Assembly: GCA_035501935.1 (NCBI GenBank)
Contig: DATJVC010000022.1
Location: forward strand, 1-53,325
Length of the DNA: 53,325 nucleotides
Direction: 5' to 3'
From: Gammaproteobacteria bacterium
Lineage (GTDB): Bacteria > Pseudomonadota > Gammaproteobacteria > JAJPIJ01
Position numbers and translations under genes: made by a program. Positions 18,041 through 25,792 of the stretch are shown here, piece by piece (the stretch's first letter is position 1; every line of letters starts with the position of its first letter). The notes under the pieces are model-generated. The model was not told where the DNA came from. It searched no databases and saw only the letters and a list, made by a program, of their open reading frames with translations.

Positions 18041-20641
18041 TCAGTCAAACGCCAGACTGTTCCGCATATCCTGACGTTCACCACAATGGGATGTTCTCCA
18101 GGCTGGCGTCAATGCAATGCGGCGAATCCCCAATCCAAGCGTTCGCTTATCCCCGCTGGCGGGATTGATATCGCACGGCCGCAAAAGCTCCGGCACCCTC
18201 AACGAGACACGCACCCGGTCACTGCAGATCCGCAGAACATGGCCTGGCACGTACGCCTCCAGAATCACCATGTTGTCGACGCGCTGCTGGCGCAATGTTA
18301 GGAGATGTCCGTTCACCCGCGCGTGGACTGCATTGACCGCTTGCGGCGCCAGCATATGGATGATTTCACAGCGCAGCACATGATCGCCGGCACCGACGGG
18401 ACGGAAATCAATCCATGCGTCCGGCTCCAGCCCCGTCCAGGCGAAATGGTGCGGGCCATCGGTTTCCCGGAGATGCCATCCCATCCCGGGAATGGGACGG
18501 TCGAACGTAAAGTCATGCCCTTCCGGCAGCGACGCCAGCCATTTTGTGTCGGGCTCAGCCGCTGGCGGGGTGACACAACGGTTGAACCCCATGTGGTCAT
18601 GCCCCCTCAGCAGAATGCAGGGGAATGGTTCATTGACCCTGACAACCGGCGTCGTGACGCGGACGGCCAGCCCCAAACGGTTCTCGCGGGTCAGATTCGG
18701 ATTTGAGTGATGTAACAACCGTTCGTTGAAGAGAAAAAACTGGCCGGGTTTGAGGGCCAACGTCATTTTCTTCGTCTCGTCGACACAGGCTGGGTCTGAT
18801 GCCACACCCCCGAACCGCAGGCTCAAGCGCGGATCCGTGTCACGAATGGGTGGAATATTCTGCCGGTGCGACCCCGGGATGACTTCGACACACCCGTTTT
18901 CCGGCGTGGCCGGTGTGATTGCCAGCCATGCCGAAACGTTCAGCACCGGTTTGATCTGCCAGTTGTAGTAATCCTGATGCCAGGGGTACTCTTCCATATG
19001 GTCAGGCTCGGCAGGCGGCTTATTGAACAGATTGGAATTCCACAGGATGAGATCAGGACCTAAAAGCGATGCCATGCGATCGACAATCGGGGGTGAGGAG
19101 CACAGCTCGTAGACAGTGCGACTGTCGAGGTGACGGACGCGAAGGCCGAAAGGACAGTAGGGAGTCGGGATTGTCAGCACGCGGTCATAAATGATCCGCC
19201 GTACCTTTTCCATCTCCTGCGGTTCGAAAGCAGTGAAGGGTCCTAAAAAACCCTGCTCCTGAAACTCCTCCATTTCGTCGGGCGACAAAGCAAACTGAGC
19301 CGGGCTCTGGGCGGCCGTTTGATCCCCGGGAGCGGTGAAACCTTCGGAAGAAGGTCTTCGTGCGCGCCGTCGCCCCCTCTCTCGATCGGATTCGACAATG
19401 TCGTGTACGCGTTGATACGCGTCGCGGCTTGCGGCAACCTGACGCTCCGCGGCTTTCAGAAGCAGAGACCGCGCCGATTCCGCACCGCGCCACCTCTCCG
19501 CGATTGCCGCCGCCAGGGTCTCATTGGTCTCGCTGCGGTTCAATGGCACGATGCTGCAACCGGCGCCGAACTGCGCCTGAAGTCCTTGCAGCTTCGTCAT
19601 ATAGTGCGGCGACGCCGCCAATGCGACAACCGAGACACCTTGCGACAGAGCGAACACCGCGGCGTGATAGCTGCCTGTTATCACCAGCCGGCAACGGCCG
19701 ACTTGTCGCACGATATCCTCAGGCGCTGCCAAATGCTGACCGGTATCCTGATGCGTCGGGAATCCGGCCAGCAATGCGCAAATGGCGTCCGGATCCGAAG
19801 GTCCGGACATTGAAATCGGCACGGGTAGGAGCGAAGCCGCAAGCCCGTTTGCAACCTGTTGCAAGGTTCCCCGCAAATGTTCGATAGTGCCGGCATCAAC
19901 GCCGGCGTAATCGGCCCGCCGCAGGTTGATGCCCAGACCGTCGCCCAGGGCGGGCGGGCGGGCCTCGAATGCCAGTTCCACGGCGTCGTCCCCCGTCACG
20001 GCTACCTGTTGTTCCGCAACGCCGAATGAACGCACTACGGCGGGACTTTGCAGTGACTCCCTGCAGCCAACCAGATTCAGTCGTGGCAGCACAGCCATCA
20101 TCTTCCTGGACAGAGTCGGATCGCGGATTGGCTCAAATCCACAACTCAGGATGATCGCCGGTTTGCCGAATCGCATGCCAGCTTCCAGCGTATCCAGGAT
20201 CGTCCAGGCGTGGTCGGCGAAGCAGTCGCTAAAATAGCCTCCGCCCGTCGCAAGTACGAGGTCGCAATCCCGCAAGGCGGACAGAATCCGTGCCGAGTCG
20301 GTAACCGGCCGTATCCCACCCTTGCTGCCCCAGTCATAGTACTCCGGCGCGTTGCCCTGCCTCCGGGCCGTGCCGCCGGGCCCAGCCTCCCGCAAAATCT
20401 GATCAGAAAACCGGCACCTCGGCGAAAGCAGGAGGGGCAGGCGATCATGGGTCAATACCAGGGGGGACACATCGGAACAGGTTGCGATCAGCAGCTTCTC
20501 GTTCCTCGTAATCCAATCAATCTCGCAATCAGGCCATATCTGACGCAAACGACGGGAAATGATTTGATAGAGCGCCCGGTCCCCCTGATTGTTGTTGTTC
20601 GAGAAATAGTTTCCCGAATCAATCAGGATATGTTTTTTCAT
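18041..20641 (-). CDS. Fusion of polysaccharide pyruvyl transferase and phytanoyl-CoA dioxygenase-like domains
   Basis: Residues 1 to about 410 form a CsaB/WcaK-type pyruvyl transferase: ILIDSGNYFSNNNNQGDRAL, LVLATGGGYFSDCFADHAW, and the C-terminal half with VITGSYHAAVFALSQGVSVV. A basic, low-complexity linker of about 35 residues follows. Residues about 440-700 are a PhyH-type Fe(II)/2-oxoglutarate oxygenase with YPWHQDYYNW (HxD metal ligands), a distal histidine in FNERLLHHSNPN and the 2-oxoglutarate arginine in RLGLAVRVT. The last 130 residues are beta-rich and resemble the tail of the next gene product. The start at 20641 has GGAGG six bases upstream; the frame to 20668 is not needed. It probably adds two glycan modifications, which is inference. 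Confidence 0.85.
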   Translation of the reverse strand: MKKHILIDSGNYFSNNNNQGDRALYQIISRRLRQIWPDCEIDWITRNEKLLIATCSDVSPLVLTHDRLPLLLSPRCRFSDQILREAGPGGTARRQGNAPEYYDWGSKGGIRPVTDSARILSALRDCDLVLATGGGYFSDCFADHAWTILDTLEAGMRFGKPAIILSCGFEPIRDPTLSRKMMAVLPRLNLVGCRESLQSPAVVRSFGVAEQQVAVTGDDAVELAFEARPPALGDGLGINLRRADYAGVDAGTIEHLRGTLQQVANGLAASLLPVPISMSGPSDPDAICALLAGFPTHQDTGQHLAAPEDIVRQVGRCRLVITGSYHAAVFALSQGVSVVALAASPHYMTKLQGLQAQFGAGCSIVPLNRSETNETLAAAIAERWRGAESARSLLLKAAERQVAASRDAYQRVHDIVESDRERGRRRARRPSSEGFTAPGDQTAAQSPAQFALSPDEMEEFQEQGFLGPFTAFEPQEMEKVRRIIYDRVLTIPTPYCPFGLRVRHLDSRTVYELCSSPPIVDRMASLLGPDLILWNSNLFNKPPAEPDHMEEYPWHQDYYNWQIKPVLNVSAWLAITPATPENGCVEVIPGSHRQNIPPIRDTDPRLSLRFGGVASDPACVDETKKMTLALKPGQFFLFNERLLHHSNPNLTRENRLGLAVRVTTPVVRVNEPFPCILLRGHDHMGFNRCVTPPAAEPDTKWLASLPEGHDFTFDRPIPGMGWHLRETDGPHHFAWTGLEPDAWIDFRPVGAGDHVLRCEIIHMLAPQAVNAVHARVNGHLLTLRQQRVDNMVILEAYVPGHVLRICSDRVRVSLRVPELLRPCDINPASGDKRTLGLGIRRIALTPAWRTSHCGERQDMRNSLAFD

Positions 20642-20680
20642 TCCGCACCTCCGGAACAGGGGCGCCACCGGTATTCAAAC

Positions 20681-21985
20681 TCACACGCCGGCTTCATAAG
20701 CGCCGGTTACGGGCAGCCCCACCATTCCCAGGAATGGCGCGGTATTGTTTTCATAATTCCAGTAGATCTGCAAGGGACCCAGCCACTCGGTTTCATCCAG
20801 CCTCACGCCTTTGTTTGCAACATTGAACGTTGCATATGAGATCTGGAAGGAATAGAGACCGGCTTCCAGCATTAATTTGATGCAAAGCTCCAACATCCCG
20901 GATACATTCTCTCCCACCGGGCACGGACCCAGGCCCAGCTGACGGGAACCGGTAACCGTGGCGATTTGATCGAATCGATTCTTGATCGTCAGGGATATAT
21001 GCGCCTCCTCCCCCTGACGCGCCTGAAAATAGATGCGCATGCGTATCGTGTCACCCATTTGCACCTGGGTGGCCGGATGACCATCCGGCCCCAGTACCAC
21101 TACTGCAAGCAATCGGACGGTATTTTCAAGCGCTGAATTCCCGGAACGTTTCCAGATGGCTGCCTGCATGATGTCATCCCGCACCGGCGGGGGCTTCGAC
21201 GCGGCATTATCAGGGGTCCGTTCAGCAACCGATGCATGCACTTCCTGCTGTTCCTTCAGATATTCCCGGATCGCCTCTTTGCAATCGCCGACGAAGACCG
21301 CTTTCCCGCCCGCTAAATACACCGCCCGGCTGCACAGATCGCGCACCGTTGCCATATCGTGCGACACGAAAAGCAGGGTCACGCCCTTGTCGCAAAGCGA
21401 ACGGATATAACCGAGACACTTTTGCTGGAAGAAAAAATCCCCCACGCTGAGTGCCTCGTCAATGATGAGAATGTCGGGGTCAGACAGCACCTGCACGGCA
21501 AAAGCCAGGCGCATCATCATGCCGCTGGAGTAGGTCTTCACGGGACGTTCGAGCACATCGCCAATTTCCGCAAAGGTGACGATTTCATCAAAACGACGGA
21601 GGATTTCCTTGCGGTCCAGACCAAGCAGCAGGCCGTTGAGGATGACATTGTCCCTGCCGCTGTATTCCGGATTAAAACCGCTGCCCAGTTCGAGCAGTGC
21701 GGAGACACGTCCATTGATCTTAACTTCTCCCGTGGTCGGGTTCAGAATCCCCGTCAGGATTTTTAAGAGGGTGCTTTTGCCGCTGCCGTTACGACCAATA
21801 ATGGCGGTTGCTCCGCCGCGACGGATCTCAAAGCTGACATCCCTGAGGGCCCAGACTTCCCGCATGCCGGACCGTCGTTTCTGCCGGAGGGTGTGCAACA
21901 GCCGCTCCCGTTGATTTTCAAAAACCTTGTAGCGCTTGCCCACACTGCGGACAAAGATGGCGGTGGCGTCGCCAATCATCCTCAC
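20681..21985 (-). CDS. wzt: ABC exporter ATPase Wzt, right-hand pair
   Basis: This 434-residue ATPase partners the Wzm next to it in ABC-type glycan export. Walker A is GRNGSGKST, the signature is YSSGMMMRLAFAV and Walker B is ILIIDEALSVGD. LLELGSGFNPEYSGRDNVIL is typical of the O-antigen/teichoic acid subfamily. A Wzt C-terminal-type domain of about 170 residues follows (VQMGDTIRMRIYFQARQGEE to LQIYWNYENN). It is quite different from the tail of the left-end Wzt, so the two exporters probably recognise different glycans. The frame starts at a GTG whose GTGA overlaps the wzm stop at 21982-21985; ATG 21979 is an alternative. Confidence 0.92.
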   Translation of the reverse strand: MRMIGDATAIFVRSVGKRYKVFENQRERLLHTLRQKRRSGMREVWALRDVSFEIRRGGATAIIGRNGSGKSTLLKILTGILNPTTGEVKINGRVSALLELGSGFNPEYSGRDNVILNGLLLGLDRKEILRRFDEIVTFAEIGDVLERPVKTYSSGMMMRLAFAVQVLSDPDILIIDEALSVGDFFFQQKCLGYIRSLCDKGVTLLFVSHDMATVRDLCSRAVYLAGGKAVFVGDCKEAIREYLKEQQEVHASVAERTPDNAASKPPPVRDDIMQAAIWKRSGNSALENTVRLLAVVVLGPDGHPATQVQMGDTIRMRIYFQARQGEEAHISLTIKNRFDQIATVTGSRQLGLGPCPVGENVSGMLELCIKLMLEAGLYSFQISYATFNVANKGVRLDETEWLGPLQIYWNYENNTAPFLGMVGLPVTGAYEAGV

Positions 21986-22776
21986 ACCATGTCGGCAAAG
22001 CCGGGGCGCAGGCGACGAAACAAAAGCAACGAGCCCCAGGCAAAAAGTGAAGAGAACAGAAAATAAGCGGTCAACCCCGTCAGGTCCGGCCCCCGCCCGA
22101 AGTAGAGCACGGCGCGAAACTGCTCCACCACAAAAGTGAGGGGGTTAAGCATCAGCAGGCGTTGCAACATGGGCGGCGCGGCATCAACGCTGTAGAAAAT
22201 TGGCGTAAGAAATAACAGCATATGTGAAAGCGTGCCGGTCAGCTGGCTGATGTCACGCACTATGACGCCGACGGCCGAGAGCAACCAGCCGAGGCCGAGC
22301 AGAATGGGGGAAAAACATATCAGAACCAGCGGAAAGAGGAAGGCGGTTGGCTTGGGGAGGCCGAACAGGAGAAGGTGGCCGATAAACCAGACGGCGACGC
22401 CAATCAGGGCATGGAACAGCGCGGTGAGCACCATGACCACGGAAAGAATCTCCAGAGGAAAAACCACTTTATTGACGAAGTGCGAATTGGCGGTGACAAG
22501 CACGGGCGCTCTGTTCAGACATTCTGAAAATGCGTTGAAGATGATAAGGCCGGCAAACAGCAACAGAGTGTAATCGCCCGTGCTGCCGGGAAACCCCCAG
22601 CGCGACTTGAGGATCACGCCAAACGCGATGGTGTAGACGGCGAGCAGAAAGAGCGGCTGAACGAACGACCAGATCACGCCCCCAAAAGAACCACGATAAC
22701 GACCGGAGAACTCCCGTGTGACCAGCTCCCATACAAGCTCATGATGATTTCGGAGGATCAGAAACAATTCAACCAT
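21982..22776 (-). CDS. wzm: ABC-2 permease Wzm, right-hand pair
   Basis: This 264-residue permease has six or so hydrophobic segments. It begins with an amphipathic helix (LRNHHELVWELVTREFSGRY) followed by GGVIWSFVQPLFLLAVYTIA. The conserved loop VGVIVRDISQLTGTLSHMLL and PIFYSVDAAPPMLQRLLMLN are typical of Wzm/TagG permeases. It forms the inner membrane channel with the Wzt overlapping its 3' end. Upstream, the leader contains a perfect RfaH ops element (22841-22852) and a GC-rich hairpin, which makes it the first structural gene of an RfaH-controlled operon segment. Confidence 0.92.
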   Translation of the reverse strand: MVELFLILRNHHELVWELVTREFSGRYRGSFGGVIWSFVQPLFLLAVYTIAFGVILKSRWGFPGSTGDYTLLLFAGLIIFNAFSECLNRAPVLVTANSHFVNKVVFPLEILSVVMVLTALFHALIGVAVWFIGHLLLFGLPKPTAFLFPLVLICFSPILLGLGWLLSAVGVIVRDISQLTGTLSHMLLFLTPIFYSVDAAPPMLQRLLMLNPLTFVVEQFRAVLYFGRGPDLTGLTAYFLFSSLFAWGSLLLFRRLRPGFADMV

Positions 22777-22840
22777 CCTCCGTTTGCTTGTTTCTCATCA
22801 GCAGTTCAAACCCAGAGGGCATAAATTGGATGATTGCCGG

Positions 22841-22852
22841 CACGCTACCGCC
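22841..22852 (-). promoter_or_regulatory. ops element, RfaH recruitment site
   Basis: The minus strand reads GGCGGTAGCGTG, identical to the Escherichia coli ops consensus at which RfaH loads onto paused RNA polymerase. It lies 64 bases upstream of the wzm start in the transcribed direction. An rfaH gene is present about 2.3 kb upstream in the same cluster. The preceding bases (CACGGCAG) also match the JUMPstart-like context at 8145-8164. Confidence 0.88.
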
Positions 22853-22854
22853 CT

Positions 22855-22875
22855 GCCGTGTCCGTCGGACACGGC
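22855..22875. other. GC-rich perfect hairpin in the wzm leader
   Basis: GCCGTGTCC and GGACACGGC form a perfect 9-bp inverted repeat around a 3-base loop. On the minus strand it immediately precedes the ops element by two bases. There is no run of T after it in either direction, so it is not a canonical terminator. It could act as a pause or attenuation hairpin in the leader. Confidence 0.6.
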
Positions 22876-22941
22876 GGGCAAGCTTTCACCGTCCAAACCG
22901 CGGCGACGATCTTCAGTCGCGACAAACCCGCGCCATGCTGC

Positions 22942-23562
22942 TTACCTGGAATTATTGCGGGTGAATTTCAATCCCAAAATATCCGGCACGAGGATTCTTT
23001 GGTCCTCGATCCGGGAGGAGGCTTCTTTATAAAGCGCCGCCGGATCATTCACTGCTGTCAGCACGCAGGCATCGAAGTCGGGCACCTGCTCGAAACGGCG
23101 CCATACGGGCCTCGCCACAAAACGACTGCGATTGCTGGATGGATCGAATGTGCCGATAATCTGGATGCCGTGCTCCTCCGCGCGCAATGAGGCAATTTCG
23201 GCAAATTCGGATACGCCGCACAACAACAGACGATTGAATTTTTCCTGATCGCAGATGTGGAACACCTTGGCGCAGGAATCCCCCGCGCGGCGGTAGAAAT
23301 CGAAAGAGACGGAAAGATATTGGGCGGTCAGCCGGCTCTTTTCAGCGAACCCCTTGGGTGTAAGGTAGTAAAGATAACGGTTGGCCGGCGCCTGCTTGAT
23401 CTTGACCAGGCCCTTGCGCACGCAACGCTTGAGGTAAAGGTTGGCGAGTCCCAGCGCCACGCCAAGATTGTCGGCCAGATGGCGCTGCGACACGTCGCTG
23501 CGGGTGTCGATGGTCTCCAGTATGCCCCGCGTAACGGCGTCTTCGCGGCTCGGAGTGTTCAT
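22942..23562 (-). CDS. Winged-helix regulator of polysaccharide genes (MarR/EPS-type with C-terminal domain)
   Basis: This protein of about 206 residues has an N-terminal winged helix (VSQRHLADNLGVALGLANLY, then GLVKIKQAPANRYLYYLTPK GF) like the MarR-type regulators associated with exopolysaccharide clusters. The second half (NRLLLCGVSEFAEIASLRAE, then HGIQIIGTFDPS) looks like a small alpha/beta sensor domain resembling a Rossmann fold; its ligand is unknown. I chose the ATG at 23562 because the longer frame opens at a TTG that overlaps a good -35 hexamer. A perfect palindrome (23555-23573) covers the start codon and suggests self-repression. Confidence 0.8.
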   Translation of the reverse strand: MNTPSREDAVTRGILETIDTRSDVSQRHLADNLGVALGLANLYLKRCVRKGLVKIKQAPANRYLYYLTPKGFAEKSRLTAQYLSVSFDFYRRAGDSCAKVFHICDQEKFNRLLLCGVSEFAEIASLRAEEHGIQIIGTFDPSSNRSRFVARPVWRRFEQVPDFDACVLTAVNDPAALYKEASSRIEDQRILVPDILGLKFTRNNSR

Positions 23563-23573
23563 AATATGAACAC
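23555..23573. promoter_or_regulatory. Perfect 19-bp palindrome, probable operator of the cluster regulator
   Basis: GTGTTCATAATATGAACAC has 9-bp arms around one central base at 23564. It covers the ATG (23560-23562) of the winged-helix gene, the predicted transcription start and two bases of the -10 box. A dimeric regulator bound here would block transcription of its own gene. Confidence 0.75.
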
Positions 23574-23601
23574 TATAGGCCCACCCCAAAAGCGCCGTCA
23601 A
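23572..23601 (-). promoter_or_regulatory. Promoter for the winged-helix regulator
   Basis: On the minus strand TTGACG (23601-23596) is followed after 18 bases by TATAGT (23577-23572). Transcription would start near 23564-23566, only a few bases before the ATG at 23562, giving a leaderless or nearly leaderless message. It lies in the gap after manC. Confidence 0.65.
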
Positions 23602-23613
23602 GGGAGAGTCAGA

Positions 23614-25086
23614 TCAACTGCGGTTGTACAGGTCTTCGAAGCGGACGATGTCGTCTTCGCCGAGATAACGGCCGGATTGCACCTCGATGACCTCCAGCGG
23701 CGCGTCGCCGGGGTTCTCCAGCCGGTGCCTGATTCCCTGCGGAATGTAGGTGGATTGGTTTTCGGACAGCAGGAACACCTCCTCGCCGCGGGTTACGCGG
23801 GCCGTTCCCCTGACCACGATCCAGTGTTCGGCGCGGTGATGATGCATTTGCAGGGACAATTTGCCGCCGGACTTGACGATGATGCGCTTGACCTGGAACC
23901 CTTCACCGGCGTCGACGCCCTCATAACTGCCCCAGGGGCGATAGACGCGGCGGTGGCTGAGACGTTCCTCGCGCCCCCGGGTTTTCAGCCATTCGACAAT
24001 GCGTTTGATATCCTGCGCCCGGCTTTTTCTGGTCACCATCACCGCATCCGCGGTCTCCACCACCACCAGATCGTCACAACCGATGACCGCCAGCAATCGA
24101 TGCTCGGCAAGCAGGGCGTTATTGGCGGCGTCGATGGCGCAGATATCGCCGCGGATGACGTTGCCTTCCGGATCGCGCCGGGAGATTTCCCACAAGCTTG
24201 ACCAGGCCCCGATATCGGACCAGCCGGCGGCCAGCGTCACCACGGCCGCTTTGAATCCGGATTGCGCGGTCACCTTTTCCATGACCGCATAGTCCACCGA
24301 GTCGCTGGGGCAGTTGCTGAAGGCCGCGGCATCGAGGCGCAGAAAATCGCCATCCACGCTCGTATGCGCGCACGCCGTCCGGCACGCGGTGAAAATCTCC
24401 GGACGAAACCGCCCGATGGCGGCGAGCCAGACCGATGCCTTCATCATGAAGATGCCGCTGTTCCACAGATAACCGCCGGATTCCACATACCGCCGGGCGG
24501 TCGCCTCGTCCGGTTTTTCGACAAATGATTTCACCTCATGCGTGCCACCCTGACCGTCGATTGCATCGCCCATGGCGATATATCCATAACCGGTCTCCGG
24601 GCGGATCGGCACGATGCCGAACGTCACCAAATATCCCGCCTGCGCGAGTTCCAGCCCCTGAGCCACCGCCTCATGGAAACAGGGCGCCTCCTGGATGACG
24701 TGATCGGCGGGCATCATAAGCAGAATGGGATCGGCGCCGGCAGTCGCGCTGATCAATGCGGCCACGGTAAGCGCGGGGGCGGTATTGCGGCCCGCCGGCT
24801 CGAGCACGATGCGGCCGGCTTCTCGTCCCAGTACGCGCATCTGTTCCGCGACCAGGAAGCGGTGTTCTTCATTGCAAATAACCAGCATTGCCGCGCTGGT
24901 GGTGCCGGCGCTTTTGACATGGAGGCCGTCGAGGCGCCGCACGGTCTGCTGCAACAATGACTCCTCGCCAAACAAGTTCAGGAATTGCTTCGGATAATGC
25001 TCGCGCGAGAGCGGCCATAGACGCGTTCCACCGCCGCCGGCGAGGATTACCGGTTGCAACACGCGGATATTTTTTTCCACGCTCAT
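23614..25086 (-). CDS. manC: Mannose-1-phosphate guanylyltransferase / mannose-6-phosphate isomerase
   Basis: This bifunctional type II enzyme of 490 residues makes GDP-mannose and isomerises fructose-6-P and mannose-6-P. The N-terminal nucleotidyltransferase starts PVILAGGGGTRLWPLSREHY with PKQFLNLFG and contains MMPADHVI and the FVEKPDEATARRYVESGGYL WNSGIF region. The C-terminal cupin isomerase domain contains GEGFQVKRIIVKSGGKLSLQ and QMHHHRAEHWIVVRGTARVT with the metal histidines. It supplies GDP-mannose to gmd and fcl further down the cluster. No phosphomannomutase (manB) is present in the window, so that step must be encoded elsewhere. Confidence 0.95.
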   Translation of the reverse strand: MSVEKNIRVLQPVILAGGGGTRLWPLSREHYPKQFLNLFGEESLLQQTVRRLDGLHVKSAGTTSAAMLVICNEEHRFLVAEQMRVLGREAGRIVLEPAGRNTAPALTVAALISATAGADPILLMMPADHVIQEAPCFHEAVAQGLELAQAGYLVTFGIVPIRPETGYGYIAMGDAIDGQGGTHEVKSFVEKPDEATARRYVESGGYLWNSGIFMMKASVWLAAIGRFRPEIFTACRTACAHTSVDGDFLRLDAAAFSNCPSDSVDYAVMEKVTAQSGFKAAVVTLAAGWSDIGAWSSLWEISRRDPEGNVIRGDICAIDAANNALLAEHRLLAVIGCDDLVVVETADAVMVTRKSRAQDIKRIVEWLKTRGREERLSHRRVYRPWGSYEGVDAGEGFQVKRIIVKSGGKLSLQMHHHRAEHWIVVRGTARVTRGEEVFLLSENQSTYIPQGIRHRLENPGDAPLEVIEVQSGRYLGEDDIVRFEDLYNRS

Positions 25087-25146
25087 ATGTCGATTCAGTA
25101 TACCCTTCCGGAAAAAATCATGGCCCGGCGATCGCGCCGGTATGAT

Positions 25147-25647
25147 TCAGTTCAGAGGTTCAATGTCGATTTCGCGGAGATGAACCGGCACCGGCTGGCC
25201 CGCGATCTGCAGCAGTAATGTCACCCGCTCCCGGCCGTTCTGCGCTTCGAAGATGGCCTCGTAACCGGCCAAAGCGCCGTCGATGATGCGGACTTTCGAG
25301 CCCCTGGCCAGTTTTTTTGCCGGGGATGAGTGAACGCCATCCGCACCTTCGCGGGCCTGCAATTGGTTGATGAGTTGAATCGGCACGATCGCTGGAGCGT
25401 TTCCAAAGGACACCATGCGGGCGACGCCCAACGTCGAGCGTATGGGCTTCCAATTGTCGGTCTGATCATCCAGATGGATGAACAAATAACGCGGGAACAT
25501 GGGGACGATCTGATCCACCGCCCTGTTCCGCCGCCGGACGCGCTGGTGCATCAATGGCAGGTACACTTCGTAGGATTGGCGCTGGAGATTCTCGCGGGCG
25601 ATCCGCTCCTGGTGCGGTTTGCTATGGATGAGATACCAGGCGCGCAT
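25147..25647 (-). CDS. rfaH: Transcription antiterminator RfaH
   Basis: This 166-residue NusG paralogue has an N-terminal NGN domain beginning WYLIHSKPHQERIARENLQR, followed by YEVYLPLM and IVPMFPRYLFIHLDDQTDNW, typical of RfaH. The C-terminal KOW-like segment includes GSKVRIIDGALAGYEAIFEA. RfaH binds RNA polymerase at ops sites, suppresses termination and recruits ribosomes in long surface-polysaccharide operons. Its placement inside the cluster, with a perfect ops at 22841-22852 and a near copy at 8145-8156, argues for local control. It is separated from ugd by a REP-like repeat. Confidence 0.92.
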   Translation of the reverse strand: MRAWYLIHSKPHQERIARENLQRQSYEVYLPLMHQRVRRRNRAVDQIVPMFPRYLFIHLDDQTDNWKPIRSTLGVARMVSFGNAPAIVPIQLINQLQAREGADGVHSSPAKKLARGSKVRIIDGALAGYEAIFEAQNGRERVTLLLQIAGQPVPVHLREIDIEPLN

Positions 25648-25650
25648 TAT

Positions 25651-25737
25651 AAAAACCGTTCGTGCTGAGGTATCGAAGCACGAGCGAAGCAGTATAGAAA
25701 GTGGGGTTCGCCCTTCGATAACTCAGGGCGAACGATT
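25651..25737. repeat. REP-like imperfect inverted repeat, copy 2
   Basis: The left arm AAACCGTTCGTGCTGAGGTA is identical over its first 30 or so bases to copy 1 at 3533. The right arm carries CCCTTCGATAACTCAGGGCG, again the inverted version. It lies between ugd and rfaH and starts 4 bases upstream of the rfaH start codon, within its leader region. Confidence 0.85.
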
Positions 25738-25792
25738 TCTTTGGAATGGTCTTGTGGTAAAGCCGGCATAAACGGATTTGTTCATGAGTTGA

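Noticed and set aside
22855-22875. The hairpin upstream of wzm as a rho-independent terminator
   Set aside because: No T-run follows on either strand; a pausing or attenuation role is possible instead.
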